Source of the DNA: Chaenocephalus aceratus
Lineage: Eukaryota > Chordata > Actinopteri > Perciformes > Channichthyidae
Direction of reading: 5' to 3'
Assembly: GCA_023974075.1 (NCBI GenBank)
Contig: JAMFTG010000045.1
Span: 668,501 to 732,500, forward strand
Length of the DNA stretch: 64,000 bases
Of this stretch, positions 46,231-60,042 are shown piece after piece (the stretch's first letter is position 1; every line of letters begins with the position of its first letter). The notes beneath the pieces were generated by a model. The model ran no database searches. It saw only the letters and a program-made list of their open reading frames with translations, and had not been told where the DNA came from. Both the position numbers and the translations under genes were made by a program.

Positions 46231-48191
46231 GGTGTGATGCGCGCGCATTCAGGTAGGCCCGCCCAGGGCCGGATACGTCTATAGAAGTCTCAGTGGGAGA
46301 ATGCTTGCGGGGTAAGAGAGTACCCATAGAGTCCAGTAGAGGGCGGAGCCTGTGAGAGATATAACATTTCTTATACAGAGGACCTTGAAACACTTTTCTT
46401 TGCAGAGCATTTCCATTCCTTTCATGTTGTACTGGGAAATTATGCAAATGTTTCCATGCTGAAGGTTGAGGAGTTGCGCTTCTTTAAGCCATTTGACCTG
46501 CAGACAAGTTATGGTTTTGACAGAGATGACCAGTGTGTGGTTCCTGTTCATGTGTTTGTATAACTTGTCACTTAACTGTACTTAAATGTAAGTAGTCTTA
46601 CTTCGTTTGACATTTTACGATCCTACACCAGGTTAATACCAGGGTTCATACACTTTTTCACCAATGATTTTCCATGACGAAAATTACTCTCTCAGCGGTA
46701 CCACTGAAAATGGTTTATTTTAACATGGAACAGGAAAATAAGGTCTGAAACATGTCGTGCCTATCTAAAACAAATCAAATAGTAGGCTTACTAGCTTCTA
46801 CACGCTAAGCACTACAATCTCTCACCAGAAAAATACCTCGACAGTTAAATGCCATTTTACGTTTCATTACTACGATACAGTATTTATTATCATTCTAGTA
46901 TTACTATATTGGCAATTAGATAAAATATAAATTATATTTGATGCAACTTTAGTTACATTGCCATGAATCTTCCAATACTTTGGGAAAAATATTGTTTTCC
47001 AAAACTTTTCCAGGTTTTTAATGAAGAAGAAACTGTCATACTTAAGTTTATGTAGGCACTGTCTAATCAGACAACTTGTCACTTAACTGTATACAGTTTG
47101 CGAGAGGTTTTTTTTTGTTAGTGGGGAGCCAGAGGAAGAGGACAGAAGTTTTGTAGCTTTCATGGTACCGATGTTACTTCAGGCTGTTTACGTGAACCAG
47201 AGGAGTCGGAGGACCAAAAAGGGCCCAGCCAGAGCTCGAATGACTCTTTCCCTTCTAAACAGTGAGTTTTATTTTTAGATGAAGGCCTTTTTTCCTGTGT
47301 CTGGTTTTAGAACCAAAGTAGCTCCTGCAGCTTTAAGCTGTACCGAGGCTTAACATGTAAGAGACTGTTTTACTACAGTTCTCAACATTAGGGGGTTTAG
47401 GGGATGTAAAGGTCATGATGTCAGAACGTTAGCTAAATCAAGGTTTTTGCGTGTATTTGGTAAATTGGCTACATTGGAAGGATGTCAAATTTGCGAAGAT
47501 AAATTCCTGTTCGAAATCTATCAATGATTGTATAGTCAACTAAAATGCTTTCTATACTCATTGATTCACAGAGACATTACAAACATTTGGGAAAGGGATT
47601 GAAGAGGATTCGGGCCAATGGATACTCGGAAGACCAACATCAAAAAAAGTACCTATTTGGACACGGACATATTGTCATCATCAATTCATAGTCTTTAATT
47701 TATATAGTTTGAGGACTTGGATTGTTCTTCCACATTCCACCACGAATAAAGACATTTTTAATAGAGACTCCATCCAGGCCATTGGAGGAGCATAAGGCTA
47801 TTTTCCTGAGCTGTAGTTGTTGCCACTTTGCATGTTATGTAATGGTGATATATGCTGGATACAATTCTAATTGTGCCATTTTTAATCCATTTGGAACTCA
47901 TTCATGGCGATGTTCCCTGAAGTCTTTCACATCCAAGTAACCTACTTGTTATAACTTCATGGTTTAAATATGACTATTCAGATATTTATAGGCAATGCCG
48001 CATGATGTATGCACAAGCAAACATTCTCCTACGTAGGTTTGGTGCATGTACAGATGGAGTGGAGATGTCTCCGTTCAGAGCATATTGCACACCGCTCTAA
48101 ACGTCTGGTCAAACTACAGAAAAGCAAGTTCACGGAAACTTCAAGTAGCTTATAATTATGCCATGAGAATATTGCTTTAGAGACCTCGATG
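46231..48191. other. Mostly unassigned sequence
   Basis: A hAT-style left end, CAGGGTTCATACACTTTTTC, starts at 46640, and related AAAACTTTTCCAGGTTTTT sequence lies near 47000, but no partner end was found. No gene was recognised. Confidence 0.35.
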
Positions 48192-48613
48192 GTCTAGTGC
48201 AGGGGTTCTCAAAGTGCGGCCCACGGGCCAATGGCGGCCCTCGGAAATGTTTCTGGCGGCCCGCGATAGTTAATGTGACATGCTGAAATGCATGCGTTAT
48301 ATTTTAATCCTCCGTGGTTGTATCTAGTAAGAATTAGAATGAGTAGCTTTCCAGCGGTATCTCCTGTGAGACTGTAACCAGGGCACAGCAGCCAATATGG
48401 CCGCTCAAAGCTTTACACTGTGTAGGATTGGTGGATTTGTGTGTCCGTCAAGGAAATCTCGGCCGGCAGCCATCATGGTCTGAAATGACCAATGGACATC
48501 GAGAAATCACTAAGGGCCTACCCACCAAGTAAAAAAACATAAACCACGTGTCTCCCATCAGTTTACATCTGTGTGGAGAGAGAGAGAGCGAGAGCGAGAG
48601 AGAGAGAGAGAAA

Positions 48614-48759
48614 ATGGCTAAAAAAAACTTTACAGTTGCCGACTTCGCTAGAGATTTTTTCGCTAGCAGCAGTGAAGATAGAGCCTCAGAACCTGAAGTT
48701 TTCAACTCTTCTGAAGAAGAAGAACACAAAGACAACAACAAGGATCCATTTGGACATGG
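48614..48759 (+). pseudogene. Acidic first exon, possibly piggyBac transposase N-terminus
   Basis: From the ATG at 48614: MAKKNFTVADFARDFFASSS, then acidic sequence ending EEEEHKDNNKDPFGH, followed by a strong GGTAAGT donor at 48759/48760. A (GA)n-rich purine leader precedes it. A second exon-like frame starts at 49419 after CTACACAG and keeps phase through proline/serine-rich sequence, but stops after about 30 codons (near 49510). The short helix plus acidic stretch is the usual start of piggyBac transposases. No catalytic region is present. The assignment is tentative. Confidence 0.4.
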
Positions 48760-49128
48760 GTAAGTGTAAATATTACAGTAATAGTGTAGGCTACTGGCAA
48801 TGTGTGGGGAATACCGCGAAAATGAACAATAGGTTTATTGATATATATTTTTTATCGATAGTCATGCACTTTTTCTTGGGACAAAATAGACTCCCATTAG
48901 CAAACGTTTACTCTGTGTTAACGTTATGTTGGTGTGTAAAAGTGAGATTACATGTGTAGATGATTAAATTAATCATTTATTCGTCCCACAACGGAGACAT
49001 TTACAGTGACATGTTTTTACCATCGATTATTTTATCATACTGTTCTGTACAGATGAGACTTTGTAATCAGATGTAGCATATGTATATGTGTGTCTGTGAT
49101 TTTATACTGAAGTAAAGTAACTGGAAAT

Positions 49129-49292
<164 letters not shown>

Positions 49293-50664
49293 TCGAGAGA
49301 GACTCCTTCTGCAACCTCCCAAACTTTATTTTTATGTGTGCATTGTTATTTGTGCTTGAGCAACATTTTACTTGAACTTTATTTCAATGAAATTAGTTGT
49401 AATTATTGTCCTACACAGGACGGCGGCGTTTATCCAGCAGCCAGAACATCCATCTGTGCCGGCCCCCAGGTCAAGATCTACTGTGGCTCAAGGGCCTTCA
49501 CCATAGCCATCACCACCAAGGACCAGCAGACCAGCATCACTACAGCTGCCTCCACCTCCATCTGCGGCTGCCACCAGGTCAAGATACACCTCAGCACAAA
49601 GGCTCCACCACAGCCATCACCTTCAACCCAGCCAGCAAGGAGGTCTCGTGGAGGTCTCGTATAGCACTTGTACACCCCACCTACACAGCAGCCCATGCAC
49701 CATCACCCCCATCTTCACGGCAGCCAGACCCACTGTCTTGGAAGACAGACAAAGACCTTGACACTGTCTTGACATTTATAATGAATAGTTGGTTGAAAGT
49801 TCTGATGTTCAATTTTGTAAATAGTGAGATTTTCCAGTTTCTTATATTTATATAAATAGTTGGTTGAAAAAAACATATTTATAATAAATTGTTGGTTGAA
49901 AAAAAAGGTTGAATGCTCAATTTGTATTTGTACACATCACATGAATCTTGGTATGTAATATGAAGTCATTATTCAGTCCCTGCTGTGGTGACAGTAGAGT
50001 GATAAACACCTATTTTACTCAAAATTTGAATTTTATGTTTTTCCTTTTAGACATGAATAACACATTTATATATAGTGTAATTCAAATATTTCACTGCTTT
50101 TGTGATCCTAGGACTTTGGTAACCAAATCTAAAACACCAAAACAATTCGATCACATGAGTAAATGTGTGTTTTCACAAGAGTTTTGAAGATTTTCCAAAA
50201 ATCAGATTTCACATTTTTAAGCTTTTGAGCTACTTATCTCATCAAACAGTGCTCTAAGGTGAGCAATATGCATATATAGCAAGACCAGAGATTGTCCTGA
50301 ACATTTTGATATGTAACACATGGGGTGCCATGTTAGAAGAAATACATTTAAAAGGTGATTTAAGAAAACATCTAAAAATCGAGAAAAATACCCTTAGACT
50401 CCAGAGGGTTAAGAATGGTAAAACTGCGCCCCCTGGGTTGTCATTCCTAAATTATGAATGACAGCTTGTGGAAAGTTTGCTAGACTACTGGTTGCATGGC
50501 AACTAGGCATCTCACGAGTTGCGGTAATTGGTTAGTACAATAAAGAAAGGATTTGTTTTGGAATTATTTTGTGTTCCGTTTTTTTTTTGGGCGGCCCTCA
50601 ATCCAATATTGGGTACCTAAATTGGCCCTCACTCATCAAAACTTTGAGAACCCCTGGTCTAGTG

Positions 50665-51244
50665 CAAGTGAAATGTGTGTGGCTGCAGGAGTCAATACTC
50701 TACAAGCTGTTTTAAGAAATCTCATGTATAAATGTATTTGCCGGCGTAATGACTGATAATGAAATCCTCTTGGCCTTATCGAACATAAGGTTTACTACTA
50801 CACGCTACCAAGCTGTGGAGACATTGGTATAGTTGTCTCTTTGTAGGACACTGATTTAAACTATGAATTCTTTGTACGCCGAATATGTAATTTATTATAT
50901 GTAATGTCTTGTCTTTTATCTGACCCTGAGTCTGTAATAAAGTTTCATTCATTCAATCATATGTTGTTCTTTAGAAGCATTACACATTGTTTATCATACA
51001 GGATCCTTGGAGTATAATATTGGCTATATGATGACTTCTCTTTGCCGCCGGATCACACTCCCTTCAGTCGCACTGATTTCCAAAAGGGTAAATCAACACT
51101 CTGCAACGTGGCTGCAAAACAAACTGTATTCTGCTTGTATTAAAGACGGTTGAAATATCAACTTACTTAGGAACCAGTGGTCTATGGACACTAACATACT
51201 GCAATACATTGGGTTTCCTGACACACATCCTGTGTTGAAAATGT
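50665..51244. other. Unassigned sequence
   Basis: Nothing recognised. Confidence 0.3.
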
Positions 51245-51665
51245 GTAGGTTCTCTCGCATCCCAGGAGAGAAGCTTCAAATAAAGAGACTAATGGAGTCT
51301 CTGAGAAGGTTCAATTTGGTACTTTAATTAGTGGAAAAGAGAGCGAACAAAGCTCCGTCACCTATCTACATATCTTATTCGTGACTCCTCCTCTTAAATG
51401 GCGGCCGGTGACGTCTTCTGTGTCCGATATCGCGCATAACAGAGGATTTTAGACGTTGTGGTCATTGTATAACACGCCTTTTCTCCTCACACACTCTTTC
51501 ATGACTTTTTATTTAATGCATTTTAACGGCTGTGATCGATGTTAACGTAAGACCGGAAAATGACGTCACTGTCGATATCCGGAGTCTCGTTCCAGTAAAG
51601 CTTTTCAAAATAAACGTTAGCCACAAGCCAATGCTAACCGGAGATGTTTTCAGAATAAAACTGTT
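51245..51665 (-). repeat. LTR-like interspersed repeat, copy 3
   Basis: The longest reversed copy. On the plus strand it has GGTTCTCTCGCATCCCAGG, ACTAATGGAGTCTCTGAGAA, GTCCGATATCGCGCATAACA, CACGCCTTTTCTCC, and an extra outer part ACGTCACTGTCGATATCCGG through CTTTTCAAAATAAACGTTAG. The extra part matches the left side of copy 4 at 63615. Confidence 0.55.
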
Positions 51666-52885
51666 TTAAGCTTACTGTATGTTAAACTAAATTACGTCAT
51701 TAAACATTGATTTTAATTTCTAACCCCTGACATAAATCAAAGCCTAAAGGCAAAGAAAAGCATCACCGCCTGGTTGGTATTCAGGGCTACATATGTAGGC
51801 GAAATTAAAGACATGGAAACCAATTGTTATCCTGGTTGCAGGTGAACATCTTTGTATTTGGAAAACTGTAAGCTACTTTCCTTCACAGCCTGGGGGGAAG
51901 TAGGTCAGACGTTTCAATTCCCCATCAGACCAAAGATATGGAGTTTGAACAGTTGCTTTGAGTGGAACCGAACCCTCGACCACTCCCTAGTGCTCTGACA
52001 CCTCTCCATAACAGTGTAATAGTGTTTCTGTAATGTTTATATGTATTGAGACCTAATGTGTGTAGGTCCTGTACTGCGTATCATAACAGAGGGAACAACT
52101 AAATGTCCCCTTTGGGATGTCTAAAAGCTATTCTTCTTCTACAGACACTTCAGTGTATTTCCTCTGCATAGTAATATGCTTAAATTCAGCGTGTTTTCTG
52201 ATCTGAGGTCGTATAAGTCGAGTGAGTTGTCGGCCGATGTTAAATATATATGTATTTATGTGCCCTATCTTTCCATTTGAGAGGTTATGTTGAAGAAAGG
52301 ATGGGCTACATTAAAATCTTCCTATTTTACTCTTTCTATTTCTGAGGTTTTTGCAGTCTCAAATTGGCGTGGTGCTGCTCCTCTGAGGACTGACGGATCC
52401 CTTTTTTAATCCCAAACAGGCAGAAAAAGAGCTGTTCTAATCAACATGCTGGAACGCTCTCTTTGCTTGTTTGAGTTTGCGCGACAGTATCCATTTTCTG
52501 GCAGAATTGAGCGTCCGGTGCAGATTGTTAACGAGAGGATGTGAACATCTGAGAGGAAGGTCAAGGTCAGGTCAGAAGGTCGTGGCCTCGGCAGGAGCTT
52601 CTCCCGAGGCCAGCGGATAGGAGCCAGAACATGCCAGACACTGTGTGTTAGCGTAATACAGTTGCAAAGCATCATCACATCAGAGGGGAAGATGAAGCAA
52701 ATGAGATGAAAGGCAGTCAGTCTTCTGCATTAGTCAAATCACATATTGTCCTTACTTGTTGCGTATTTCTAAATTGCATCTACATATTTCCTTACTTCTC
52801 CCTGAAACCAACAATTAGCAGCAGTGTTATTTTTCTCGTTTCTAGTATTGTCATACTGATATTCTGTACAAACTGTGAAGTCCAC
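51666..52885. other. Unassigned sequence
   Basis: Nothing recognised. Confidence 0.3.
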
Positions 52886-52943
52886 TGAGACAAATGTAAC
52901 ATTTGTGATATTGGGCTATAAATAAACATTGATTGATTGATTT
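52886..52943 (+). mobile_element. L2-like LINE 3' tail
   Basis: The plus strand reads ATTTGTGATATTGGGCTATA then AATAAACATTGATTGATTGATT, the same 3' end as the LINE at 34858-37270. Only the last 58 bp are present, an extreme 5' truncation. Confidence 0.8.
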
Positions 52944-53887
52944 TCATACACCCTTAGTTTTGACAGCATCCTGTCTGCCTTTGAAATTTAGGATCAGTCC
53001 GTTTGGTTTTTCCTAAATGCTTTGATCTGTCATTCTCTTTCTTTCCCTTTTTCCAGGATGAAACTTAAAAAGCGTACATTTTAGAAAATGTCCTGTCTCG
53101 TCATGACTGGCTGAAATGAAAGGTAATCATCACAAGAAAATATGACATGGGTCAGTTTGGGACAGGGCTTTTCAATTATAAAAAAGAAAAGGGTCCGGTT
53201 ACTAAAATTGCTATCCCAAGCATACCTATATGACATTAAATACTTTGTTCTACTTCACGTGCTAGTGAGAAACATGCCTCTGCCAGAAGTTTGAAAGTTT
53301 GGCATTCTCCTTGTGGAATATACAATTAAATGTAAGTGCTGAAAGTCTACATGCAGATGTTGAGCACTGCATGCTCGCCCCTGGCCCCTGAATAGCCGTC
53401 CAGTTGAAGGGTGGGAGTGGAGATGTGAGTGACCAGGTTTGTATTGACATTGATTCAAATGTTTTATTACCAGTCATTGGATGGTTGTGCTCAGTGTTGT
53501 CAACTCCATAGTAAGGGACGTAGTGATTGGCTGTTTTGCATAATTACCAATTGCATGTAATTGTAATGGACACTGTAGGAGAGAGGGATAACGTTGTGGG
53601 AGAGAAGTGAGGACACAACTAATTGTTCTCTCCGTTTCAGGGTATATAGCCGGTGTTGCATTGAACAAGCCATTAAGATCGAAGAATACACAGGGGAATA
53701 TGGATACCAAACACACACACACACACCGAAAGAGAGGGACTGATGAGGAGACAAGGAACAGAGAGACTCCAGAAAGAGTTACAAAGGAGAGGGAGCAGCA
53801 GACGGGGGAGGAAGGGAGGCTAATGAGAGGCTGTACATACCCAGAATGTCACTGACACAGCAGACTAGAGCTGTGATAAGGACCAGC

Positions 53888-53890
<3 letters not shown>
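52944..53890. other. Unassigned sequence
   Basis: It contains a short CA run near 53710. The plus-strand frame at 53607-53855 is charged and has no domain. Confidence 0.3.
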
Positions 53891-53954
<64 letters not shown>

Positions 53955-54038
53955 TGTGTGTGTGAGTGTGTGAGAGAGTGAGTGAGTGAGTGAGTGAGTG
54001 AGTGAGTGAGTGAGAGAGTGAGTGAGTGTGTGTGAGAG
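53891..54038. repeat. (TG)n / (GAGT)n compound microsatellite
   Basis: About 65 bp of TG repeats with two small interruptions, then GTGTGA variants, then about ten GAGT units. Frames across it are artefacts. Confidence 0.97.
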
Positions 54039-54954
54039 AGCCAGCCAGAAGAAAGTGCGAGAATACAAAGCTATTGAGGGTTTGCCTACTGTCAGACATT
54101 GCTGGTCTGATTCCGCACCACCCAGGGAGAGTGCAGCAGGAAGCGTGTGTGTACGTTGTAAGCTAGCCATTAGCCGCTCACCAGAGTAGCTATTAGCATG
54201 AGGGCGACATGTCGGGGGAAGACGGACAGCTCCGGAGGGGACAATAGTTGAGCATGACTTGATTGACTGTGAAATGATTTCTCAGATGCCACAGGATAAT
54301 GACGTCTGCTTCGGCTCACGGGAATTACGCCGCAAGTCGTTGCCATGGTAACTACGGACTCAGCAGGGAGGCCGTTTTATTTCTGTATTGCATGACATAT
54401 ACACCCTCGGTAAGAACATCATTGGGAGTTTTATTCAGTGCTTATGGCCAGGACCTGACAATCATCTTTTCCACACATTCACAACCAGGTGTTTTCTGTA
54501 TCGGGAACAGCAGGGAGCGAATCCAGGGTTCAGAGAAACATGTGTGTACCCGTTTGGCTGCGGTATTGCTTTTCATGACACCTTTCAAGACTTCCATGAA
54601 CACTTAATTCCCTACTGTCTACTGCCATTGTCCACTATGTCCACCAGCAGGTCTGTAATACTGTCTGTTCACTGATTGCCAGTGTACATTATGTTCTTAG
54701 ATATGTTTTGCAAAACGGCAGCCTGCCTGATACTAGCCGAAAACTATGTTTTCGTGAACTGAAAGAGTTAACCAGAACGTAAGAAGTTGCTATGGATTGA
54801 ACTGAAAATCACTTTAAAACCCTAGATTCCAGAGTGACTGGACCCTACACTCTTCCATAAGTGGGTCTAAAAGGACCCGTATTAGAATAATGTGTTTTTA
54901 TGCCATTTTGTTCACATTAGAAATATTCACAATTTAAGAAATGGTTTGTACATT
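54039..54954. other. Unassigned sequence
   Basis: No repeat or gene was recognised. A short ATG frame near 54209 (MSGEDGQLRRGQ) sits in GC-rich DNA but ends at once. Confidence 0.3.
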
Positions 54955-55195
54955 TTGAAAAAAAGTTGTGACATATTGTCCCAAGATCTCCGCTATTCTG
55001 AGACCCTCACAGTAGTCCAGTCCCTTTTCAAAACTCACCTCTTCTCCTCTTGTCTACTCATAGCCCCCCCCCACATCCATGCCGGTTGATCAAGTTTGAT
55101 AGCCCTATACCCCCCACCCTAACCTTCCCTTATATTGTAAAGCGATTTTGAGTCCTTGAAAAAGCCCCATACAAATTAATGTATAATTATACTGA
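54955..55195 (+). mobile_element. LINE 3' end fragment
   Basis: The plus-strand frame ends TVVQSLFKTHLFSSCLL, the last segment of a CR1/L2-type reverse transcriptase protein. It is followed by a 3' UTR ending TTGTAAAGCGATTTTGAGTC and CCCCATACAAATTAATGT, a common fish LINE 3' signature. Confidence 0.6.
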
Positions 55196-55604
55196 CAGGT
55201 ATCAGATCTTGCTGTGTAAAATAATCTTCCTGAGAGGTGTCACGAGTGATGTGTCTGTGTGGTCCACAGTGAATGTATTCCTGACAGCAACAGGTGATAA
55301 GAATCAAAAATGACCCACGTATGGAAGCTTGGGGTAGTAATACAAAAACTACAATTTCTTAAAATGTAAATAAACTTTGAATGGCATGATATCCAAGCAT
55401 GTTTTTTGAGGAATAGCTGGAATATGAAATGATAAAAAAATGTAATTGCAAAGATACTTCAAGAAAACCACTTCACCGGGTTAAAACATATTGTCCTTTG
55501 ATATATTGTTAGTTTACAATATCAGTTAAATATCTAATAATCAGTGCAGTGTGAGATACACACATCTGAAATGTTTAGGTCCAGACCACAGTTTTGTTAC
55601 ATTT

Positions 55605-57043
55605 TTCAGAAGGTTCGGTTTTGCGTTCACACGGGCAAAACTCAAACGGACTATAAACTTTAAACACAAGTCATGTGCTCGGAAATGCTGTTCAACCATT
55701 GGTCAGACATTAAGGGGGTACAAACGCAAATCCCGGCAATTTCTAGCGGAGCCTCCGCCATGGAGCATCGGCACTTTCGGCAGGTTATTCTCATGCTGCT
55801 TTTAGTCTGGAGATCAACAGACACTAGCGGCCCGCGCATATGATTATATAATCAGACAACGTCCGTTAAAAAACATTATTACATGGCATTGTTGAATACT
55901 CCATTCTGATTGGTCAATTCTAAAACACGTGACACGTTTTTAATCCAGAACAGACAGACCGCTGTCAAGGATTTAAGGACGCTCACATCTGCACAACGAA
56001 GTCCGTTCGATTTAACTGTCTACACACTACAGTTTGGCTGAAACTGACAAGACAAGAGCGACAAGAAAACAGCGGAGAAGTAACAGAAACCCTCCTTTTT
56101 ACGCAGCGGTCCAGACATAGACATCAGACGGCGACACATATTCAGTGTGCAGTTACTTTGGCATTAGGGCAGGGATATCTAGATACTTTCCAAGGTTTGA
56201 CATAATGAAGTGTGCTACTTTTAAAGCAAGCAACGATGTTTTCAAATCTGTAATCATGAAGCTCCTCAAAAACGCTATCGAAGCAGTTCCTGCCGTTGCT
56301 ACTCAAACAGTAACAACGGACTATTTTTCTTAGCGGATGCATGTCAATTTAAATCAATAATACAACTATTTTTTAAATCAATACAATCATTTTCTAAATC
56401 CACAAAAGCATTTCAATTAATATTGGGAGTCATGTCGTTACTTTGTTGAGAATGTGGCCATGTAATAAGCCGGATAATGTGGGCAGCGACTTGGTCATTA
56501 TGGGGAATCCGACAGGATCTAGATCCCTCCGCTTCGCGTCGGGCTCCTGATCAGCCTGTCGGTGTTCTTTTCCCCATAATGACCGCGCTGCTGCACATCA
56601 TCCATGAGAGACGTTCTGCAGAGGAGGGGCGTTTCACCGAGGACAGGTGTTCTTACTTTTATGTAGCTGACGGAGAATTTTTACTTTACACGACACTGTT
56701 CAACACGTAATTCTGCTTTACTCTTTAACTAACTAAACAACCGCGGATGTCTTGAAAGACTCTTTCGCTAAAGATTTTTGAAGATATCCGCGTTCTTGTG
56801 ACACGTAAATACTGCGCTTCCTATGTTTTGGTGCGGACTGCGTTCACACCAGCAATGAACCGCTCCAGAGTTCGCAAGCAAGCGCTCCGAGACCACCTAT
56901 TTTAGCGGACCAGAGTCCGGTTGTTTAGTTCACTTAAGAGGTCTCGGACTGCGTTCACACCGACCCAAATGAACCGCACCAAGCGGCTAAACGCACCAGG
57001 GTTCGATTCAACCGGACTATACAAGGCAGGTGTGAACGCACCC
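55605..57043. repeat. GCGTTCACAC-type MITE region
   Basis: The left side has TTTGCGTTCACACGGGCAAA and the right side ends GGCAGGTGTGAACGCACCC. The right part has two internal GGACTGCGTTCACACC copies at 56828 and 56947. Repeat F copy 2 lies inside. These are characteristic of small fish DNA transposons with TGCGTTCACAC ends, but no target duplication could be fixed. Confidence 0.45.
56085..56615 (-). repeat. Dispersed repeat F, copy 2
   Basis: Reverse-oriented match to 43660-44180, with the same TTTTTACGCAGCGGTCCAGA and GACTCCCAATATTAATTGAA-type blocks on the opposite strand. The MHPLRK frame is present at 56142-56342 on the minus strand. Confidence 0.7.
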
Positions 57044-57784
57044 TAAATCATTGCTAACTTTTTAGCAGAAATAGTTTTCTATCACCTCCCTTTCTTTCCT
57101 TTTTCTTGTTTAACTTGTCCTTCAGTTATTTCAAGTGTTTCATGCTAAACGAATCCCCCTTTGGAAAATATAATCTGACCCCATGGTACCTTTTAGTTTG
57201 CCAAAACTATTCCTCTTTTCTTTAAATGCACAATAGTTAAGTTTAAGTTGTCTTTTCTAGGACTTTGTTGGTGTCCTCCGCGAACCAGGGTCTTGAAACC
57301 AAAACGGCTGCACGTGGGGCTTAACTGGTTTTAACCACCTACAGGGGACTTTAACCCCAATAATGACTTTATCTACCTTTTGGGGGACAAGGCAATTCAA
57401 AGTGCTTTACAAAAATGAAAGACATTCAGAAAATGGCCTTAAAAAGCAAAGATAATACAAGTTGCAGTGCAGTTTAACCTGTTCAACCCGGAGGCCCCCT
57501 GCTCCTATGTGTCATACTCACTTAACGGGAAGAAACTCAGCTATCAGACAATAATAATCATGGTTAGCTAAACGAAACAAAAGGGTAATAACAAAGGCTC
57601 TGAATTAGCCCTGAGCTAACGCAATTAGCACAGAACTCAAGGTAAAATACCCTTATTACTTATCAAGATATCGATTAGCAAGCTGATATTCCACAGATTC
57701 CGTTCATAAGGAGATAGTCACAGCGTGAGTAAGCACATCTCAAGCTCGTCTGCTTGTCGCTGTTAAATTAGCTCTTTAAAGCTT
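57044..57784. other. Unassigned sequence
   Basis: A LINE-tail-like CAAAGTGCTTTACAAAAATG lies near 57398. Nothing else was recognised. Confidence 0.3.
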
Positions 57785-58015
57785 ATATGTGACCTGCTCC
57801 ATCGAAATCAGTCACATTGACCCGAAGACACATCTTGAGTTGTATCCACTGCTGGAAAGAGGAGATTCCTAGCTTTCTAATGATATCAGGATTGTTGTTG
57901 TTCTCCAAATATTAAGCAAAATATGTCACATTATATAACGACTGTCACCGAGTCCTCATTTTGAGAAAAAGGCCTTTAAAGTTTCCTCTTCTCTGGAATC
58001 CATCGATCTGATTGG
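57785..58015 (-). repeat. ATGTGACC-family repeat, partial copy
   Basis: Matches the right half of 61881-62724 in reverse orientation: ATGTGACCTGCTCCATCGAA, AAGACACATCTTGAGTTGTA and CGAGTCCTCATTTTGAGAAA. Confidence 0.7.
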
Positions 58016-58736
58016 TTATTGGTCTAAGGAACCTTAATATTTAATAAACTATGAATATTTTTATATCCATATAACGGGAAAAAAAACTAATTTAAACTGA
58101 TCTTTTTCATTTTTTTCTTCAAAAAAAACACACAATGCTAACAGTAAGCCTCTGAATTAGCCCAGAGCTAAAATGCTAACCTATTACTGCACCGAAAATC
58201 ACTCCTAGCTCCCTTATTACTTATCCTAGCTGCACATTCAACACCTCGTTTATGATCGTAAATACACAGAATCTAACGGTGCCCACCTCAACACTGAAAG
58301 ATACAAACTCACAACGTTATCAACAAAAACGTACATCAAAACAAGTGGCACTAGGTACTAACATGCGTTAGGCTAACATGGCTCATCTTTGTCTGGTCTA
58401 AACTGGTCCTTCAATGGCATTAAAACGATAAAAACGATGATGTAGTTAATCCATAGGTTAATATCCAATGTGGCTGTGTCCCCTTTGAAATGTTTCTGAT
58501 AATCTATAAGCAATAAAACTGCAATTCCGTTATCTGCTGTCCGCTCTGTGCTCGTGCGCTCTGGGTCCGGCAATTCCTGCTTCCTTACGTAGTAAATAAT
58601 AAGTAAAGTCTGCTGCGTAATGTGCTTACGCTGGCTGGCATTGGCAGTGCACTGCATCCCCATTAAGTAATGGTTGATTAATAAATCCCATTTATGTTTC
58701 ATCGTACTCTCAGAGTAGTCGTCCGGAAACTTGAAA
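58016..58736. other. Unassigned sequence
   Basis: Nothing recognised. The minus-strand frame at 58373-58702 has no domain. Confidence 0.3.
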
Positions 58737-58991
58737 TTAAAGGGATAGTGGAAATCCGCGAATGTTGGGTTTAATTTATATATTTTTATTAAAAATAAGC
58801 ATAATAAACTATTTTTTTTAATTTCATGCTCCGAGTTTCATTTTATTTCAATTTTACTGCTCCCGACCATGCCCTCTCAATGAAACGAAATACTTTCGGG
58901 AATCGTCGGGTGATGACGAAAACAAAGGAAGACGGGCACAAACAATGGCGGACATTCAATAGAATTTTCATGTGAATAGCCGACCTTTATT

Positions 58992-59237
58992 ATGGTGAAT
59001 AGATGTGTTTTGTATGGCTGTAGTGCGACAGCAAATGCAGAGAATGGCGTTTCGACGCATGCGTTTCCAAGAACCCAGCCATTGTCGTCAGTGGGTGAAA
59101 TTTGTTCAGATAACACGGGCAAACTTCACGGAGCCGAAGCTGACGAATACTTCGGCAGTCGTGTGCTTCCGTCATTTTACTGACAATTGTTTCGCGATTC
59201 CTCTGTCTCTTGCTCAAATTGAAAGTGGAATACATAA
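58992..59237 (+). pseudogene. THAP-domain first exon
   Basis: The ATG at 58992 gives MVNRCVLYGCSATANAENGV, the N-terminal C-x4-C half of a THAP finger. After a single-base frame change near 59067 the neighbouring frame gives RQWVKFVQ, then VVCFRHFTDNCF with the C-x2-H half, and IESGIHK up to a GTGAGT donor at 59238. Together this is a complete THAP C2CH pattern of normal spacing (about 80 residues). The exon starts 250 bp from the left terminus of the element. The frameshift inactivates it. Confidence 0.75.
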
Positions 59238-59409
59238 GTGAGTATTTTATTATGTTTTTCTGGCTGATTTAATGCATCATTAGCCTGTACCATTGTGTAC
59301 AACGCCATTTATTGCCTGTCGATTAGGTGACCGGAGGCCTCGTCATCCGATAATCCGGTACAACAGTGTCGAATGTGTACACATGATAGACTAACAGTAC
59401 TGTGAGTAC

Positions 59410-59730
59410 AGCCTATCAATCAATCAATGTTTATTTATATAGCCCAATATCACAAATGTTACATTTGTCTCAGTGGCCTTCACAGTGTGTACAGAATATC
59501 AGTATGACAATACGACACCCTCTGTCCTTAGACCCTCACATCGTACAAGGAAAAACTTTCGAAGAAAACCCAGTTTAAAGGGAAAAATGGGAGAAACCTC
59601 AGGGAGAGCAACAGAGGAGGGATCCCTCTCCCAGGACGGACAGACGTGCAATAGATGCCGTGTGTAAATTGAAAAGATAATACATTTGCAACATAGGTAG
59701 TCCAAATGTTTGGAAATGCATGTGTGTAGC
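59410..59730 (-). mobile_element. L2-like LINE 3' end inserted in the TTAA element
   Basis: It begins with the ATCAATCAATCAATG tail and matches 34862-35190 of the longer LINE, including CTTCACAGTGTGTACAGAAT and CTCTCCCAGGAC. The similarity is high, apart from a small deletion of one CCCTCTGTCCTTAGA unit. It ends near 59728 where flanking sequence resumes. Confidence 0.85.
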
Positions 59731-60042
59731 CTACACTTGACAGGCAGCCTGGCTAGCCTAGGATTAGGACCCTACTACGTCAAAAGACCGATTGGCTCTA
59801 GCTGTATATCATGCTAGTATACAATTCATTTAAATGTATTCATGTAATTAATGCCCATAAGGCTGTTACATATACAATAATACATGTGACAAGATAATTT
59901 ATGTGAACCTGACCCTGGTATGTTATGAAATGTATCCTACATGCAGTCATCCTCGGGCATAGCCATAGGCCTACAGTACATGCATGCCAACTTTTGCAAT
60001 ATATAATATAGCGCCTCGCGTGAGCTATGCTTAGGGACCTAC

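Noticed and set aside
54209..54250. A possible host first exon (MSGEDGQLRRGQ)
   Set aside because: It stops after 12 codons and no clear splice donor precedes the stop.
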